DNA of 64,000 nucleotides from JAGTVG01 sp965365275 (GTDB lineage Bacteria; Bacteroidota; Bacteroidia; Cytophagales; Cyclobacteriaceae): assembly GCA_965365275.1 (NCBI GenBank), contig CBDUBA010000009.1, positions 1-64,000 of the forward strand, read 5' to 3'. Both the position numbers and the translations under genes were made by a program. How positions within the stretch are numbered: the first letter of the stretch is position 1; each line of letters opens with the position of its first letter. Shown here in pieces: positions 17,769-26,993 of this stretch. Below the pieces are notes generated by a model. The model did no database searches. It was not told the DNA's origin and was given only the letters and a program-made list of their open reading frames with translations.

Positions 17769-18608
17769 ATGATGGAAGATATATCCCAGGACCAGTTAAA
17801 TGATTTCAAAAGAGATGGTTTTATTTTATTAAAATCATTATTCGATAAAGAGGAAATCGATCTATTAAAAAAAACAGCTGTAGAGGACCGGGAACTGGAT
17901 AAACATTCTTTTGGACGGGCAGATGGAGAAGGAGGTACAATAAGGTTATCCCTATGGAATCATCCGGGCAATAATATTTATGGCATGATTGCCCGATCAC
18001 ACAGAATTGTTGATAAAGTTGAAAAATTACTGGGTGATGAAGTATACCATTATCATTCAAAAATGATTCTCAAAGATCCTGAAATCGGAGGAGCCTGGGC
18101 GTGGCATCAGGATTATGGATATTGGTATCAGAATGGGGTGCTCTTCCCGGATCTCGTCAGTGTTTTTATCGCAGTCGACAAGGCTACAAAGGAAAACGGA
18201 TGCCTGCAGGTCATAAAAGGATCACATCATATGGGAAGGGTTGACCATGTTCTTACCGGGGATCAGGCAGGGGCTGACCAGGAACGGGTGGACGAAGCCT
18301 TAAAACGGCTGGAACTTGTCTATTGTGAAATGGATCCGGGCGACACTATTTTTTTTCATAGCAACCTGCTGCATCGTTCTGATCAGAACAAGTCTCCAAA
18401 TCCAAGATGGTCATTGATCTGCTGTTATAATGCCGCCAGCAATGATCCATATAAGGAATCCCACCATCCGAGGTATACCAAGCTACACAAGGTGGATGAT
18501 ACTGAAATAAAAAAAGTAGGAATGAAACGATTTGAGGAAAGTGCCGGTACCTCGAGCTTTCTGAATCCGGAAGAAGACCACAGCTCAACAAGTCTGGATA
18601 GTAAATAA
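17769..18608 (+). CDS. phytanoyl-CoA dioxygenase (PhyH) family protein
   Basis: The 279-residue protein has the Fe(II) triad of the family: H113 and D115 in WHQDYGYW, and the distal histidine H202 in LLHRSDQNKSP, followed by R213, which would bind 2-oxoglutarate. These cytosolic oxygenases hydroxylate small molecules; the substrate is unknown. The start is either of two adjacent ATGs. The gene is 7 nt before a sulfatase gene, so the two are probably one transcript. In marine Bacteroidota such pairs sit in polysaccharide or sulfated-compound clusters, which is context only. Confidence 0.9.
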   Translation: MMEDISQDQLNDFKRDGFILLKSLFDKEEIDLLKKTAVEDRELDKHSFGRADGEGGTIRLSLWNHPGNNIYGMIARSHRIVDKVEKLLGDEVYHYHSKMILKDPEIGGAWAWHQDYGYWYQNGVLFPDLVSVFIAVDKATKENGCLQVIKGSHHMGRVDHVLTGDQAGADQERVDEALKRLELVYCEMDPGDTIFFHSNLLHRSDQNKSPNPRWSLICCYNAASNDPYKESHHPRYTKLHKVDDTEIKKVGMKRFEESAGTSSFLNPEEDHSSTSLDSK

Positions 18609-18615
18609 GCACATT

Positions 18616-20088
18616 ATGAAATTTTTTAAACGACTGTTTTTTATATTGTCGACACCATTGATCCTGTTATCCTGTAAGGCAGATAAAGATCAGGTCCTGA
18701 GTGAAAGATTACCTAACGTGGTCATAATATTTACAGATGACCAGGGTTATGGAGATGTCGGTGTTTATGGTGCAAGGGGTTACACCACACCAAATCTGGA
18801 TAAAATGGCCTCGGAAGGAATGCGATTTACAGATTTTTATTCTGCACAGGCCGTATGCAGTGCATCGCGTGCAGCTTTATTAACTGGCTGCTATCCAAAC
18901 AGGATTGGAGTCAGTGGGGCTTTCATGCCCTGGGCCAAAGTTGGGATCAATGAAAACGAAGTAACCATTGCAGAACTCCTGAAACAGAAGGATTATGCAA
19001 CTGGTATATTTGGAAAATGGCATCTTGGCCATCTCAAGGAATTCCTTCCCCTGCAGCATGGATTCGATGAGTATTTCGGGATCCCATACAGCAATGATAT
19101 GTGGCCTGTGAATTATGATGGTCAGCCGGTTACAGATTCTGCTGCCGTACCCCATAAGTTCAGGCATCCCCCTTTACCATTGATTGAGGGAAATGAGAAA
19201 ATCAAGGAAATTCATGATCTTGAAGGTCAGAATCAATTAACAACCTGGTATACAGAAAGGGCTGTCAGGTTTATAGAAAACAATAAGGGCCAGCCATTCT
19301 TCCTCTATCTTCCGCATTCCATGCCCCATGTTCCATTGGGTGTATCCGATAAATTTGCCGGGAAAAGCGAACAGGGAATGTATGGCGATGTAATGATGGA
19401 AATAGACTGGTCCGTGGGTGAAATTCTGAAGGCTTTAAAAACACATGGATTAGAGGAGAATACCCTCGTCATATTTACTACAGATAACGGGCCATGGCTC
19501 AATTTTGGAAATCATGCCGGTTCGACGGGAGGATTGCGAGAAGGTAAAGGAACAAGTTTTGAAGGAGGACAGAAGGTACCATGTATAATTAAGTGGCCTG
19601 GAGTTGTACCGGCAGGCCTAATTTGTAACAATATGGCTTCCACCATAGATCTGCTTCCTACAATTGCAGAGATCACCGGAACTAAACTCCCGGATCATAT
19701 AATTGATGGGGTTTCCATCCTGTCTCTACTGAAAGGCGATCCTGATGCCAACCCGAGAGATAATCTTTTATACTATTATCGGAGAAACAGTTTGGAAGCG
19801 GTCAGGATTGGGGATTGGAAGCTGGTCTTTCCGCACGAACACCGTTCCTATGAAGATGTCCTTCCCGGAAATGATGGTTGGCCGGGCCCGTACAAAAATG
19901 GCCAGGCGGTTTTAGGTTTATACGATTTGCGGCGTGATCCCGGCGAAAGATACAATGTGATCGAGCAATATCCTGAAATTGTAGTGGAACTTGAGCATTT
20001 CGCAGAGGAAGCCAGGCAGGATCTGGGTGACGATCTTACCAATGTTGAAGGAATGAACCGTAGGCCGATTGGTCGTTCGGAGGAATAG
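18616..20088 (+). CDS. arylsulfatase-type sulfatase lipoprotein
   Basis: The 490-residue enzyme is a member of the formylglycine sulfatases (family S1). The lipobox ILLSC with C20 anchors it to a membrane facing the periplasm or outside. The metal aspartates are D41 and D42 in IIFTDDQGYGD. The modified residue is C81 in CSASR, a CxAxR form of the C/SxPxR signature, so a maturation enzyme must form the formylglycine. The layout matches N-acetylgalactosamine-6-sulfatase-like enzymes. It follows the PhyH gene by 7 nt. No maturase gene is in the window. Confidence 0.93.
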   Translation: MKFFKRLFFILSTPLILLSCKADKDQVLSERLPNVVIIFTDDQGYGDVGVYGARGYTTPNLDKMASEGMRFTDFYSAQAVCSASRAALLTGCYPNRIGVSGAFMPWAKVGINENEVTIAELLKQKDYATGIFGKWHLGHLKEFLPLQHGFDEYFGIPYSNDMWPVNYDGQPVTDSAAVPHKFRHPPLPLIEGNEKIKEIHDLEGQNQLTTWYTERAVRFIENNKGQPFFLYLPHSMPHVPLGVSDKFAGKSEQGMYGDVMMEIDWSVGEILKALKTHGLEENTLVIFTTDNGPWLNFGNHAGSTGGLREGKGTSFEGGQKVPCIIKWPGVVPAGLICNNMASTIDLLPTIAEITGTKLPDHIIDGVSILSLLKGDPDANPRDNLLYYYRRNSLEAVRIGDWKLVFPHEHRSYEDVLPGNDGWPGPYKNGQAVLGLYDLRRDPGERYNVIEQYPEIVVELEHFAEEARQDLGDDLTNVEGMNRRPIGRSEE

Positions 20089-20199
20089 ATTTTTTGTCGA
20101 CTGATCTTTTTGAATACATTACATCATCGTGCATGGTATGAAATTCCGCTCTGAAAGTAAGTCAAATACATGGAATTTTTTAAGGCACAAGGATTAAAC

Positions 20200-21642
20200 A
20201 TGAAAAAACACATCCTCTTATTTTCCATATTGGTGTTGACAATTATTTCTTCTTGTGGTAATAAATATGAAAAGATTACCGGGTATTGGGAGGTGAATTT
20301 TAGTGATTCAACCACTTACCCTACACAGATCCTTAAAATTCAAAGAGGAAAAGGTGGTATTCATTTGCTCATTGATGAACCTTCAGAAGGAATTTTTGAA
20401 ATGCCGGGAGAGCAGCCATTTTTTAGAAATGACAGTTTTCATTACGAATCATTATGGGGTTTGTTCAAATATGATGGAAGTTTTATATCAGGTGATTCTA
20501 TCATTCAAGGCATCAGGGTAGTAAATAATGATTACCCATCTCCCTTTACTATGAGAAGAATTTTTGAAGAGGAAATTTTATATAGGTTTCCACGAGTTAA
20601 TGAAAATGGTGAAAGGATTTATTCCTATTCATACAGTAAACCAGAGCAAAAGGATGATGGTTTTGAGTGTGCTCATATATCAGAATTGGGAATCGATTCA
20701 ACATTAATTTATAAACTCATTGAGGATATTCTTAAAGGTAGAATGGCAACGATACATAGTTTACTGTTGCTTAAGGATGATAAACTGGTACTCGAAGAGT
20801 ACTTTCATACTTATAATGCGAATACACTTCACCCAATTGAATCAGTTACCAAAAGCTTCACTTCAGCATTAACCGGAATTGCCATAGATAAGCATTTTAT
20901 CCCGGACGTAAACGAAATTGTGTTAAAATACCTTGATAATTGGGATCATACCCAATGGGTGTTGCATAAATATAATATAAGTATTAAGAACCTGTTGACG
21001 ATGTCAACCGGGCTCGAATGGAAGGCCCTTACTCCGGACGAAAGCAATGATGACATAAACATATATTTAGCACCCGATTATGTTGAATACATTTTGAATA
21101 AAGAACTGATTCACAAACCTGGTCAAAAGTTCTTTTACAACAACAGACTCATGTATCTGCAGGGACTGATTATAGAAAAAGCTTCAGGGATCTCTGTGGA
21201 TAGCTTTGCCACCAGATATTTATTTAATGAACTTGGGATTAAGGATCACGTATGGAAGGTTTATGACAATGGTATAACTGAAACAGGGGGGGGATTAAAA
21301 CTAATTCCACGAGATCTCATAAAATTCGGAACATTGTATTTGAAAAACGGAGTGTGGGGGGATAAACAAATTATTTCTTGTGAATGGATCAAAGCATCAA
21401 CGAGAACACAAATCACAGCGGGAAATCAGGCATACGGTTATAACTGGTGGATAAAGAACTATAGAATTGATAATACATCCTTCGAGGTTTATTATGCCCT
21501 GGGTCATGGTGAGCAAACAATTATGGTTATACCTGAATTAAATGCTGTTTTCGTTATGACTGCAGGCAATTTTTTTCAAAAACCACAAAAACTGGATGAA
21601 ATAATGAAAGCTTATATTCTACCGGCCCTAACAAGCAATTAA
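20200..21642 (+). CDS. serine hydrolase (class C beta-lactamase-like) lipoprotein
   Basis: I use the ATG at 20200 (MKKHILLFSI) because it begins a proper lipoprotein signal with lipobox IISSC (C19); the in-frame ATG at 20170 adds ten residues that spoil it. The 480-residue product has an N-terminal domain of about 150 residues of unknown fold, then the beta-lactamase/esterase fold: S215-V-T-K218, Y313-N-N315 and a late GHGEQ in the KTG position. It is likely a periplasmic peptidase or esterase, not a resistance enzyme. It lies 111 nt after the sulfatase and may be transcribed with it. Confidence 0.88.
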   Translation: MKKHILLFSILVLTIISSCGNKYEKITGYWEVNFSDSTTYPTQILKIQRGKGGIHLLIDEPSEGIFEMPGEQPFFRNDSFHYESLWGLFKYDGSFISGDSIIQGIRVVNNDYPSPFTMRRIFEEEILYRFPRVNENGERIYSYSYSKPEQKDDGFECAHISELGIDSTLIYKLIEDILKGRMATIHSLLLLKDDKLVLEEYFHTYNANTLHPIESVTKSFTSALTGIAIDKHFIPDVNEIVLKYLDNWDHTQWVLHKYNISIKNLLTMSTGLEWKALTPDESNDDINIYLAPDYVEYILNKELIHKPGQKFFYNNRLMYLQGLIIEKASGISVDSFATRYLFNELGIKDHVWKVYDNGITETGGGLKLIPRDLIKFGTLYLKNGVWGDKQIISCEWIKASTRTQITAGNQAYGYNWWIKNYRIDNTSFEVYYALGHGEQTIMVIPELNAVFVMTAGNFFQKPQKLDEIMKAYILPALTSN

Positions 21643-21781
21643 AAATCATACACCGCTACAATTAAAATAAATTTGTTGTCATACTGATGGATCCAACCAA
21701 CAATCTTTTTGAAAGCCATATTGAGATTTAAAAAACTCGTGGACAACCGGATGAACGCACAGGTTAAGGCTGCATATAGAT

Positions 21782-22810
21782 TTACAATATATTCACAACT
21801 TTATCAGTCTTTTCTATTATTCTTCCTATTGGTTCCACATTAATACCTCTTTTACTCATAATCTTTAGAAAATCTGATTTCTGTTGAGGATCTAAAGCAA
21901 TCAATAGTCCTCCTGACGTCTGAGGATCACACAAAATCGCTTTCTGAGTATCGGAAATGGTATTGACTTTCGATCCGTAGCTGCTAAAGTTGCGATGGGT
22001 CCCACCCGGAAGGGTGTTTTTTTCAATGTACCTTTGAATACCGGGAATAACAGGGACCTTCGAATACTCTATCTCAGCTGATACTTTGCTAGCCTCGCAC
22101 ATTTCGATCAAATGTCCCAAGAGGCCAAATCCTGTAACATCAGTCATGGCCATAACAGCGGGCAATTGGCTCAATTCCATTCCAATATTATTAAGAATGA
22201 GCATCTGATCAAGGGCTTTTTGAAAATCATCCGGATCAACCATGTTGCTTTTTTGTGCAGTCGTCAGAATTCCTATTCCTAAAGGCTTGGTAAGAAAAAG
22301 TTCACATCCAGGGATCGCTGTTTTGTTCGATTTGATCTGACCTGGGTTTACTATACCTGTTACCGCAAGGCCAAATATTGGTTCCACGGAATCTATGCTA
22401 TGGCCACCAGCCAGGGGGATCCCAGCTTTAGCGCAAATCGATTTTGCCCCTTCAATTACCTGACCCGCGATTTCTGAGGACAATTTATCCACAGGCCAGC
22501 CTAGAATCGATAAGGCCACCAATGGTCGGCCACCCATAGCGTAAATATCACTAATAGCATTTACTGAAGCAATTGCCCCGAAATCAAAGGGATCATCTAC
22601 GATCGGCATAAAAAAATCGGTCGTGCTGATTATGGCACGATCATTATCTATTGCGAAAACAGCAGCGTCGTCTTTTGTTTCATTTCCCACGAGTAATCCG
22701 GGATACAATTTCTGGGATTCTCCGTATCTTAGTATTTCTTCCAGCACTTTCGGTGCGATTTTACATCCGCATCCTGACCCGTGTGAATATTCCGTGAGTC
22801 TAACTGTCAT
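21782..22810 (-). CDS. selD: selenide, water dikinase
   Basis: The 342-residue enzyme makes selenophosphate from selenide and ATP. The active-site loop GSGCGCK has C14, C16 and K17, matching the essential Cys and Lys of the E. coli protein, so this is a Cys form and needs no selenocysteine. The AIRS-type N-terminal domain and the later DVTGFGLLGH and DPQTSGGLL segments are present. It overlaps mnmH by 4 nt. With mnmH it serves 2-selenouridine formation in tRNA. No selA or selB is visible in the window. Confidence 0.97.
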   Translation of the reverse strand: MTVRLTEYSHGSGCGCKIAPKVLEEILRYGESQKLYPGLLVGNETKDDAAVFAIDNDRAIISTTDFFMPIVDDPFDFGAIASVNAISDIYAMGGRPLVALSILGWPVDKLSSEIAGQVIEGAKSICAKAGIPLAGGHSIDSVEPIFGLAVTGIVNPGQIKSNKTAIPGCELFLTKPLGIGILTTAQKSNMVDPDDFQKALDQMLILNNIGMELSQLPAVMAMTDVTGFGLLGHLIEMCEASKVSAEIEYSKVPVIPGIQRYIEKNTLPGGTHRNFSSYGSKVNTISDTQKAILCDPQTSGGLLIALDPQQKSDFLKIMSKRGINVEPIGRIIEKTDKVVNIL

Positions 22811-23841
22811 ACTTCTAATTGAATTTCTTTCAGACTGTTCAATATCTTATCTGCATTAGCTTCAGGATCTCCCGACTGGCTTTTGATCATATGGGGTATG
22901 TGTGATTTATACTTTTTCTGGCTGAAATTATAAGATTTATCGTAGTAGTCTAATAATAATTCAGCCGCATGTTTTAAATCACCTTTTTCAAGGAATTTCA
23001 AAACATCCTGTACATTATTGTTACCAAATTTTTTGCCGATCTTTCTGGTAGATGTCTGCAAATCGGATATTTCAAATTTCCCATATTCCTTTACAAGTCT
23101 TTTTATCCTTACTTCCTTTGGAATTGATAATTCAATGACCGGCGCATTGTTCAAACTTTCCCATAAAGTTTCCGGCAAATAAACTTTTCCGATGCTCAGG
23201 CTCTCACTTTCAATCCAGATTCTACGGTTCATATCCATCTTCATGAAATCAGCATGAAGGTCACTCTGAAATTGCAGGGAGGTAGGTTGTTCAGCCATTC
23301 CGATATGACCAAAAGCCGATCCCCTGTGCCTTGCCAGTGCTTCAAGGTCAATAACCTGCTCACCTTTACGTGATAGAGCCTTTAAAACATCAGTTTTACC
23401 AGAACCTGTGGGTCCCTGGAGCACAATAATATTGTTTAAGTTATTAAAATCCTTTAAAAGTTGATTCCGGTACGCCTTAAAACCTCCTTTTAAAACCTTA
23501 CAATGTAATCCTACCAGTTCAAACAACCATGACATTTTCTCACTTCTCATACCTCCCCTCCAACAATACACTTTTAATTGATCTCCAATGGCCAAAGATC
23601 TTGCCTCTTCTGCCATGGTGGTCATTCTGGGGCCAACAAATTCAAGGCCTTTTTGGATGGCTGGTATCCGGCCTTTTTGTTTGTACAATGATCCTATTTG
23701 TGATCTTTCTTCATCTGAAAATACAGGAATATTCAGCGCTCCTGTAATATGTCCCTTATGATATTCCACGGGTGACCTGACATCAATCACAGGGATATTT
23801 GGTAAATCATGAATGAAAGATATTGGATTTAGATATTCCAT
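22807..23841 (-). CDS. mnmH: tRNA 2-selenouridine synthase
   Basis: The 344-residue protein (also called SelU or YbbB) replaces sulfur with selenium in 2-thiouridine at the wobble base of some tRNAs, through a geranylated intermediate. An N-terminal rhodanese domain has the catalytic C93 in YCWRGGMRS. A P-loop domain follows with GPTGSGKT at 143-150. Length and domain order are normal. It is the first gene of the pair, and selD follows with a 4-nt overlap, so selenophosphate supply and use are coupled. Confidence 0.96.
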   Translation of the reverse strand: MEYLNPISFIHDLPNIPVIDVRSPVEYHKGHITGALNIPVFSDEERSQIGSLYKQKGRIPAIQKGLEFVGPRMTTMAEEARSLAIGDQLKVYCWRGGMRSEKMSWLFELVGLHCKVLKGGFKAYRNQLLKDFNNLNNIIVLQGPTGSGKTDVLKALSRKGEQVIDLEALARHRGSAFGHIGMAEQPTSLQFQSDLHADFMKMDMNRRIWIESESLSIGKVYLPETLWESLNNAPVIELSIPKEVRIKRLVKEYGKFEISDLQTSTRKIGKKFGNNNVQDVLKFLEKGDLKHAAELLLDYYDKSYNFSQKKYKSHIPHMIKSQSGDPEANADKILNSLKEIQLEV

Positions 23842-23864
23842 ATCAGTTTAAATCCTGGTAATTG

Positions 23865-23891
23865 CAAAACTATACATTATGCCTGTGCAAA
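23865..23891 (-). promoter_or_regulatory. candidate promoter for mnmH-selD
   Basis: On the minus strand TAGTTTTG (23872-23865) fits TAnnTTTG exactly, 23 nt before the mnmH start. TTTG at 23891-23888 lies 15 nt further up, shorter than the usual 19-20. Confidence 0.38.
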
Positions 23892-23977
23892 AGCATTAAT
23901 TCTATAAAAATGAAATATACTTATAGTATTATGCAACCTGAACCTCGACTTTTGAGTCTGATAAATAGAATTAAAAC

Positions 23978-25102
23978 ATGGCCATGAAACTTTTTAAATT
24001 AATCGCTGTATTCATACTGTCCATTTTATCCACGAATATTAACGCACAAGGCGTTGGAATTCCTAAAAAAACCTGGGGATTGGGTTTTGGTAATTCTGAA
24101 AGATTTGACGGATTACGTTTCAATTTCATAGATAAGAATATTGATAAGATCAACGGAATGAACTTTACCGTCTGGTTCGATAAAGATTTTGAAGATCATA
24201 CTGGAACATTTAATGGTGTAGGAATTGGAGTTCCTATGGCTGCCGGAACAGCATACCGAAATGGCCTTTCAGTTGGAATTTTCGGTGTTGGAGCGGGTAA
24301 AAAACTTACAGGTCTGAATGTCGCCGGTCTGGCGGTGGGTGCAGGACGGGATGTAACCGGTATCAATCTGGCCGGTCTGGCAGTTGGCGCCGGAGAAAAC
24401 CTCTATGGCCTTAACATAGGTGGATTAGCCGTGGGAGCTGGTAAGGATTTGAGCGGGATTAATTTTTCACTCTTGGTCGTGGGTGCCGGCAACGATGTTG
24501 AAGGTATTAACCTGGCTGGCCTGGTTGTCGGGGGTGGTGAAAATGTACAGGGATTAAACATCGGTGGACTGGTTGTCGGGGCTGGAGAAGAGTTAAAAGG
24601 AATTAGTGCCAGTCTTCTTGCGGTGGGAAGTGGAGAGAACCTAACAGGTATTTCAGTGGCTGGCCTGGCATTGGGTGCAGGAGAGTCTGTAACAGGAATA
24701 AACTTTGCCGGTCTGGCGGTAGGAGCAGGAGAGTCACTTACAGGGATAAACCTCGCCGGATTGGCTGTCGGATCCGGCGGAACGTTGACGGGTATCAATG
24801 CAGCGATTCTGGGAGTAGGTGCTCCTGAGGTTAAAGGACTGAATATAGCCCTCGCGGTCGGAGGAGAAGATGTAACCGGTATGGCCGTTGCTCCAGCTTA
24901 TTGCAGAATAGAAGGCGGGGCCTTAACCGGGCTTTCGATCAGCGCCTTCAATCATATCAAAGGAGACCTTATTGGAGTATCCATCGGAGCCTTTAATTAT
25001 GTTAATAATATAAACGGTGTTCAGATAGGAATTTTGAACTATATACGCTCAAATCGCAAGGGATTGAGGCTTTTGCCACTTTTCAATGCCCGCTTTAACT
25101 GA
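23978..25102 (+). CDS. secreted protein of 16-residue glycine-rich repeats (LA_2272-like)
   Basis: The 374-residue product has a signal peptide (cleavage after NINAQ, about residue 24), a short N-terminal region and then about seventeen short repeats from residue 96. The first eleven are exactly 16 residues, of the type GINLAGLAVGAGESLT, with Gly at 1, 6 or 7 and 10-12 and hydrophobic residues at 2, 7 and 9. The last ones are degenerate. The pattern resembles the LA_2272-type surface repeat family and suggests a solenoid such as a beta helix. Location is outside the inner membrane; function is unknown. It stands alone between two minus-strand operons and ends next to the yjjX stop. Confidence 0.85.
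   Translation: MAMKLFKLIAVFILSILSTNINAQGVGIPKKTWGLGFGNSERFDGLRFNFIDKNIDKINGMNFTVWFDKDFEDHTGTFNGVGIGVPMAAGTAYRNGLSVGIFGVGAGKKLTGLNVAGLAVGAGRDVTGINLAGLAVGAGENLYGLNIGGLAVGAGKDLSGINFSLLVVGAGNDVEGINLAGLVVGGGENVQGLNIGGLVVGAGEELKGISASLLAVGSGENLTGISVAGLALGAGESVTGINFAGLAVGAGESLTGINLAGLAVGSGGTLTGINAAILGVGAPEVKGLNIALAVGGEDVTGMAVAPAYCRIEGGALTGLSISAFNHIKGDLIGVSIGAFNYVNNINGVQIGILNYIRSNRKGLRLLPLFNARFN
24263..25015 (+). repeat. tandem 48-bp coding repeats
   Basis: These are the DNA units behind the 16-residue protein repeats. Eleven exact-length 48-bp units (24263-24790) are followed by units of 42-51 bp. The units have diverged at the DNA level while the protein pattern is kept, so selection acts on the protein. 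Confidence 0.85.
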
Positions 25103-25630
25103 TCAAAACAAGTCTTTCTGAAAGAATGGGATAAGGGCCAGAATTATGGCCGGTTCATAATAGTTAATTCGGTCTATCAAACCATTTGTAAGTATCCCTA
25201 CTGCCCCATCTTTTCGCTTGGAATTTTTTCTTTTAAAGACTATATCGTCCGCATGACCAAGCTCGATGCCCTGATGGATAAGATCCTTAATTTGAGCGGG
25301 TAAAATAAAGGTAGCTGTTCGGGCTTCACCTTTCATTGATTTGTCAAAAACGACCATCCATGCAAAAGCGTGCATAACATCGTTTATAGAAGCTATGCCA
25401 CCTTCAATACCAACCCAAAAATCGCCATTAGGGTAATGAGTCCTTAGGTTAATAGCCCTGTTCCTGGCACCCTTATATGTTTCCCGGTCAGACATGGGTT
25501 GGTCAGATACACCAGAAGGAACATCTATTCCTGTAAATACAAAATCCTTGTGATTGAATACTTTTTGAAATGCCTGCCTGGTACATTCAATTTTTACCGG
25601 GTTGAGAGAACCTATATATATTTTAATCAA
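25103..25630 (-). CDS. yjjX: inosine/xanthosine triphosphatase (YjjX family)
   Basis: The 175-residue protein matches the YjjX family, which removes non-canonical purine nucleotides. Key segments are the start IYIGSLNPVKIECTRQAF, then SGVSDQPMSDRETYKGARNRA, WVGIEGGI and the KDGAVGILTNGLIDR segment near the end. It lies 4 nt after lysA and so is probably in its transcript. Its stop codon abuts the stop of the convergent repeat protein (0 nt between them). Confidence 0.93.
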   Translation of the reverse strand: MIKIYIGSLNPVKIECTRQAFQKVFNHKDFVFTGIDVPSGVSDQPMSDRETYKGARNRAINLRTHYPNGDFWVGIEGGIASINDVMHAFAWMVVFDKSMKGEARTATFILPAQIKDLIHQGIELGHADDIVFKRKNSKRKDGAVGILTNGLIDRINYYEPAIILALIPFFQKDLF

Positions 25631-25634
25631 TGTT

Positions 25635-26867
25635 TTAAAGCTCTATTTCGATCATATTACGGAATATATCCTCCATAGTTTCCCGGTTTCTGATCAATTT
25701 GGCCTGACCATTTAGAATCAAAATCTCAGCGGGTCGCAACCTGGAGTTATAATTTGAGGACATGGAAATTGCATAGGCCCCTGCATTCTTGATTCCAATA
25801 ATATCACCTTCTCTAACTTCGTTCAGTTTTCTATCTGATCCCAGGGTATCCGTTTCACAGATATATCCAACCACAGAGTATACCCTGAAGGTCCCGTTTG
25901 GATTGCTGATATTGAGCATATCATGGTAAGAATTATACATCATAGGCCTTATAAGGTGATTCATACCTGAATCAACACCGACAAATACAGTAGCCGGGGT
26001 AGTCTTGATCACGTTGGCTTTTGCGAAAAGAAATCCTGCTTCACTGACCAGATACTTGCCGGGTTCAAACCATATTTCCAGTTCTTTTCCATATTCCTTG
26101 CAAAAATTGCTGAAAGATTTGCTCAATCTCTTCCCAAGTGCTTCAACATCTGTCGTTACATCTCCTTCACGGTAAGCAACTTTAAAACCACTACCAAAAT
26201 CAATATATTTAAGGTATTCAAATTCACGTGCAGCATCAAAGAGAATATTTGCGCCTTGAATAAACACTTCTGCATCCAGAATATCCGATCCTGTATGCAT
26301 ATGCAATCCTTCAACATGAATATTATTGGTTTTTATTACACGATGTACGTGCCTCATCTGCAGAATTGATATTCCAAACTTAGAATCGATGTGTCCGGTG
26401 GAAATATTGGCATGTCCTCCCGCCATAATATGAGGATTTATCCGTATACAACATGGAACTGTATTATGATATTCATGTCCAAATTGTTCAAGAATTGAAA
26501 TATTATCAATGTTGATCCTGAGTCCCATTTTTACAGCCTCCTGAATTTCACTAAAAGACACGGAATTTGGTGAATAAAGAATATCATTAGGATCAAAACC
26601 AGCACGAAGGCCAATATGTGCTTCCTGTATCGATACAACATCCAGTCCGGTTCCCAATTTATGCATCAATTTTAATATGGATACATTTGATAATGCTTTC
26701 ATGGCGTACTTGATGCGCATATCAAGACCTTTAAAAGCTGTTTTCATGGATTTTACCTGATGGCTTATCTTTTCTGCATCATAAACATAAAGAGGTGTCC
26801 CATATTCCTGGCATAGATCTTCAATATCTACACCCTGAATGTTATATCGGTTGTTTTCCAGCTTCAT
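25635..26867 (-). CDS. lysA: diaminopimelate decarboxylase
   Basis: The 410-residue fold-III PLP enzyme makes lysine from meso-diaminopimelate. The PLP lysine is K57 in IKYAMKALSN. HMHTGSD, the glycine loop DFGSGFK (in place of the common GGG) and the dimer-contributed CETDT segment are present. The length is normal. The true lysine pathway role, rather than another decarboxylase of the family, is supported by these motifs but not by neighbours, as no other lys gene is near. It is followed by yjjX after 4 nt. Confidence 0.94.
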   Translation of the reverse strand: MKLENNRYNIQGVDIEDLCQEYGTPLYVYDAEKISHQVKSMKTAFKGLDMRIKYAMKALSNVSILKLMHKLGTGLDVVSIQEAHIGLRAGFDPNDILYSPNSVSFSEIQEAVKMGLRINIDNISILEQFGHEYHNTVPCCIRINPHIMAGGHANISTGHIDSKFGISILQMRHVHRVIKTNNIHVEGLHMHTGSDILDAEVFIQGANILFDAAREFEYLKYIDFGSGFKVAYREGDVTTDVEALGKRLSKSFSNFCKEYGKELEIWFEPGKYLVSEAGFLFAKANVIKTTPATVFVGVDSGMNHLIRPMMYNSYHDMLNISNPNGTFRVYSVVGYICETDTLGSDRKLNEVREGDIIGIKNAGAYAISMSSNYNSRLRPAEILILNGQAKLIRNRETMEDIFRNMIEIEL

Positions 26868-26931
26868 TTCACTATTTTAAGATTCAAATATAATTTAATG
26901 TTTAATATATCCGGCAGCTGGAAAATAAAAA

Positions 26932-26969
26932 ATCCCGCTTCACTACCTGCCGGTAGCAAAAAGCGGGAT
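26932..26969 (-). terminator. Rho-independent terminator of the T9SS-exported protein gene
   Basis: ATCCCGCTT (26932-26940) pairs with AAGCGGGAT (26961-26969), and on the minus strand the stem is followed by TTTTTTATTTT. A second small stem, CTACC with GGTAG, sits in the loop. The outer stem is nearly the same as the one at 8263-8289. Confidence 0.88.
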
Positions 26970-26993
26970 GGTTGTTATGAGAATTTTTACTAC

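Noticed and set aside
21643..21781. Possible gene remnant or RNA between the serine hydrolase and selD
   Set aside because: No start, conserved fold or tRNA-like structure could be supported; selC was considered and not found.
22480..22510. A perfect DnaA box (TTATCCACA) inside selD
   Set aside because: It is single and within a coding region; only the cluster at 58645-59005 has the form of an origin.
26220..26240. TTCACGTG inside lysA as a further parS site
   Set aside because: Only half of the palindrome is present, and it lies in coding sequence.
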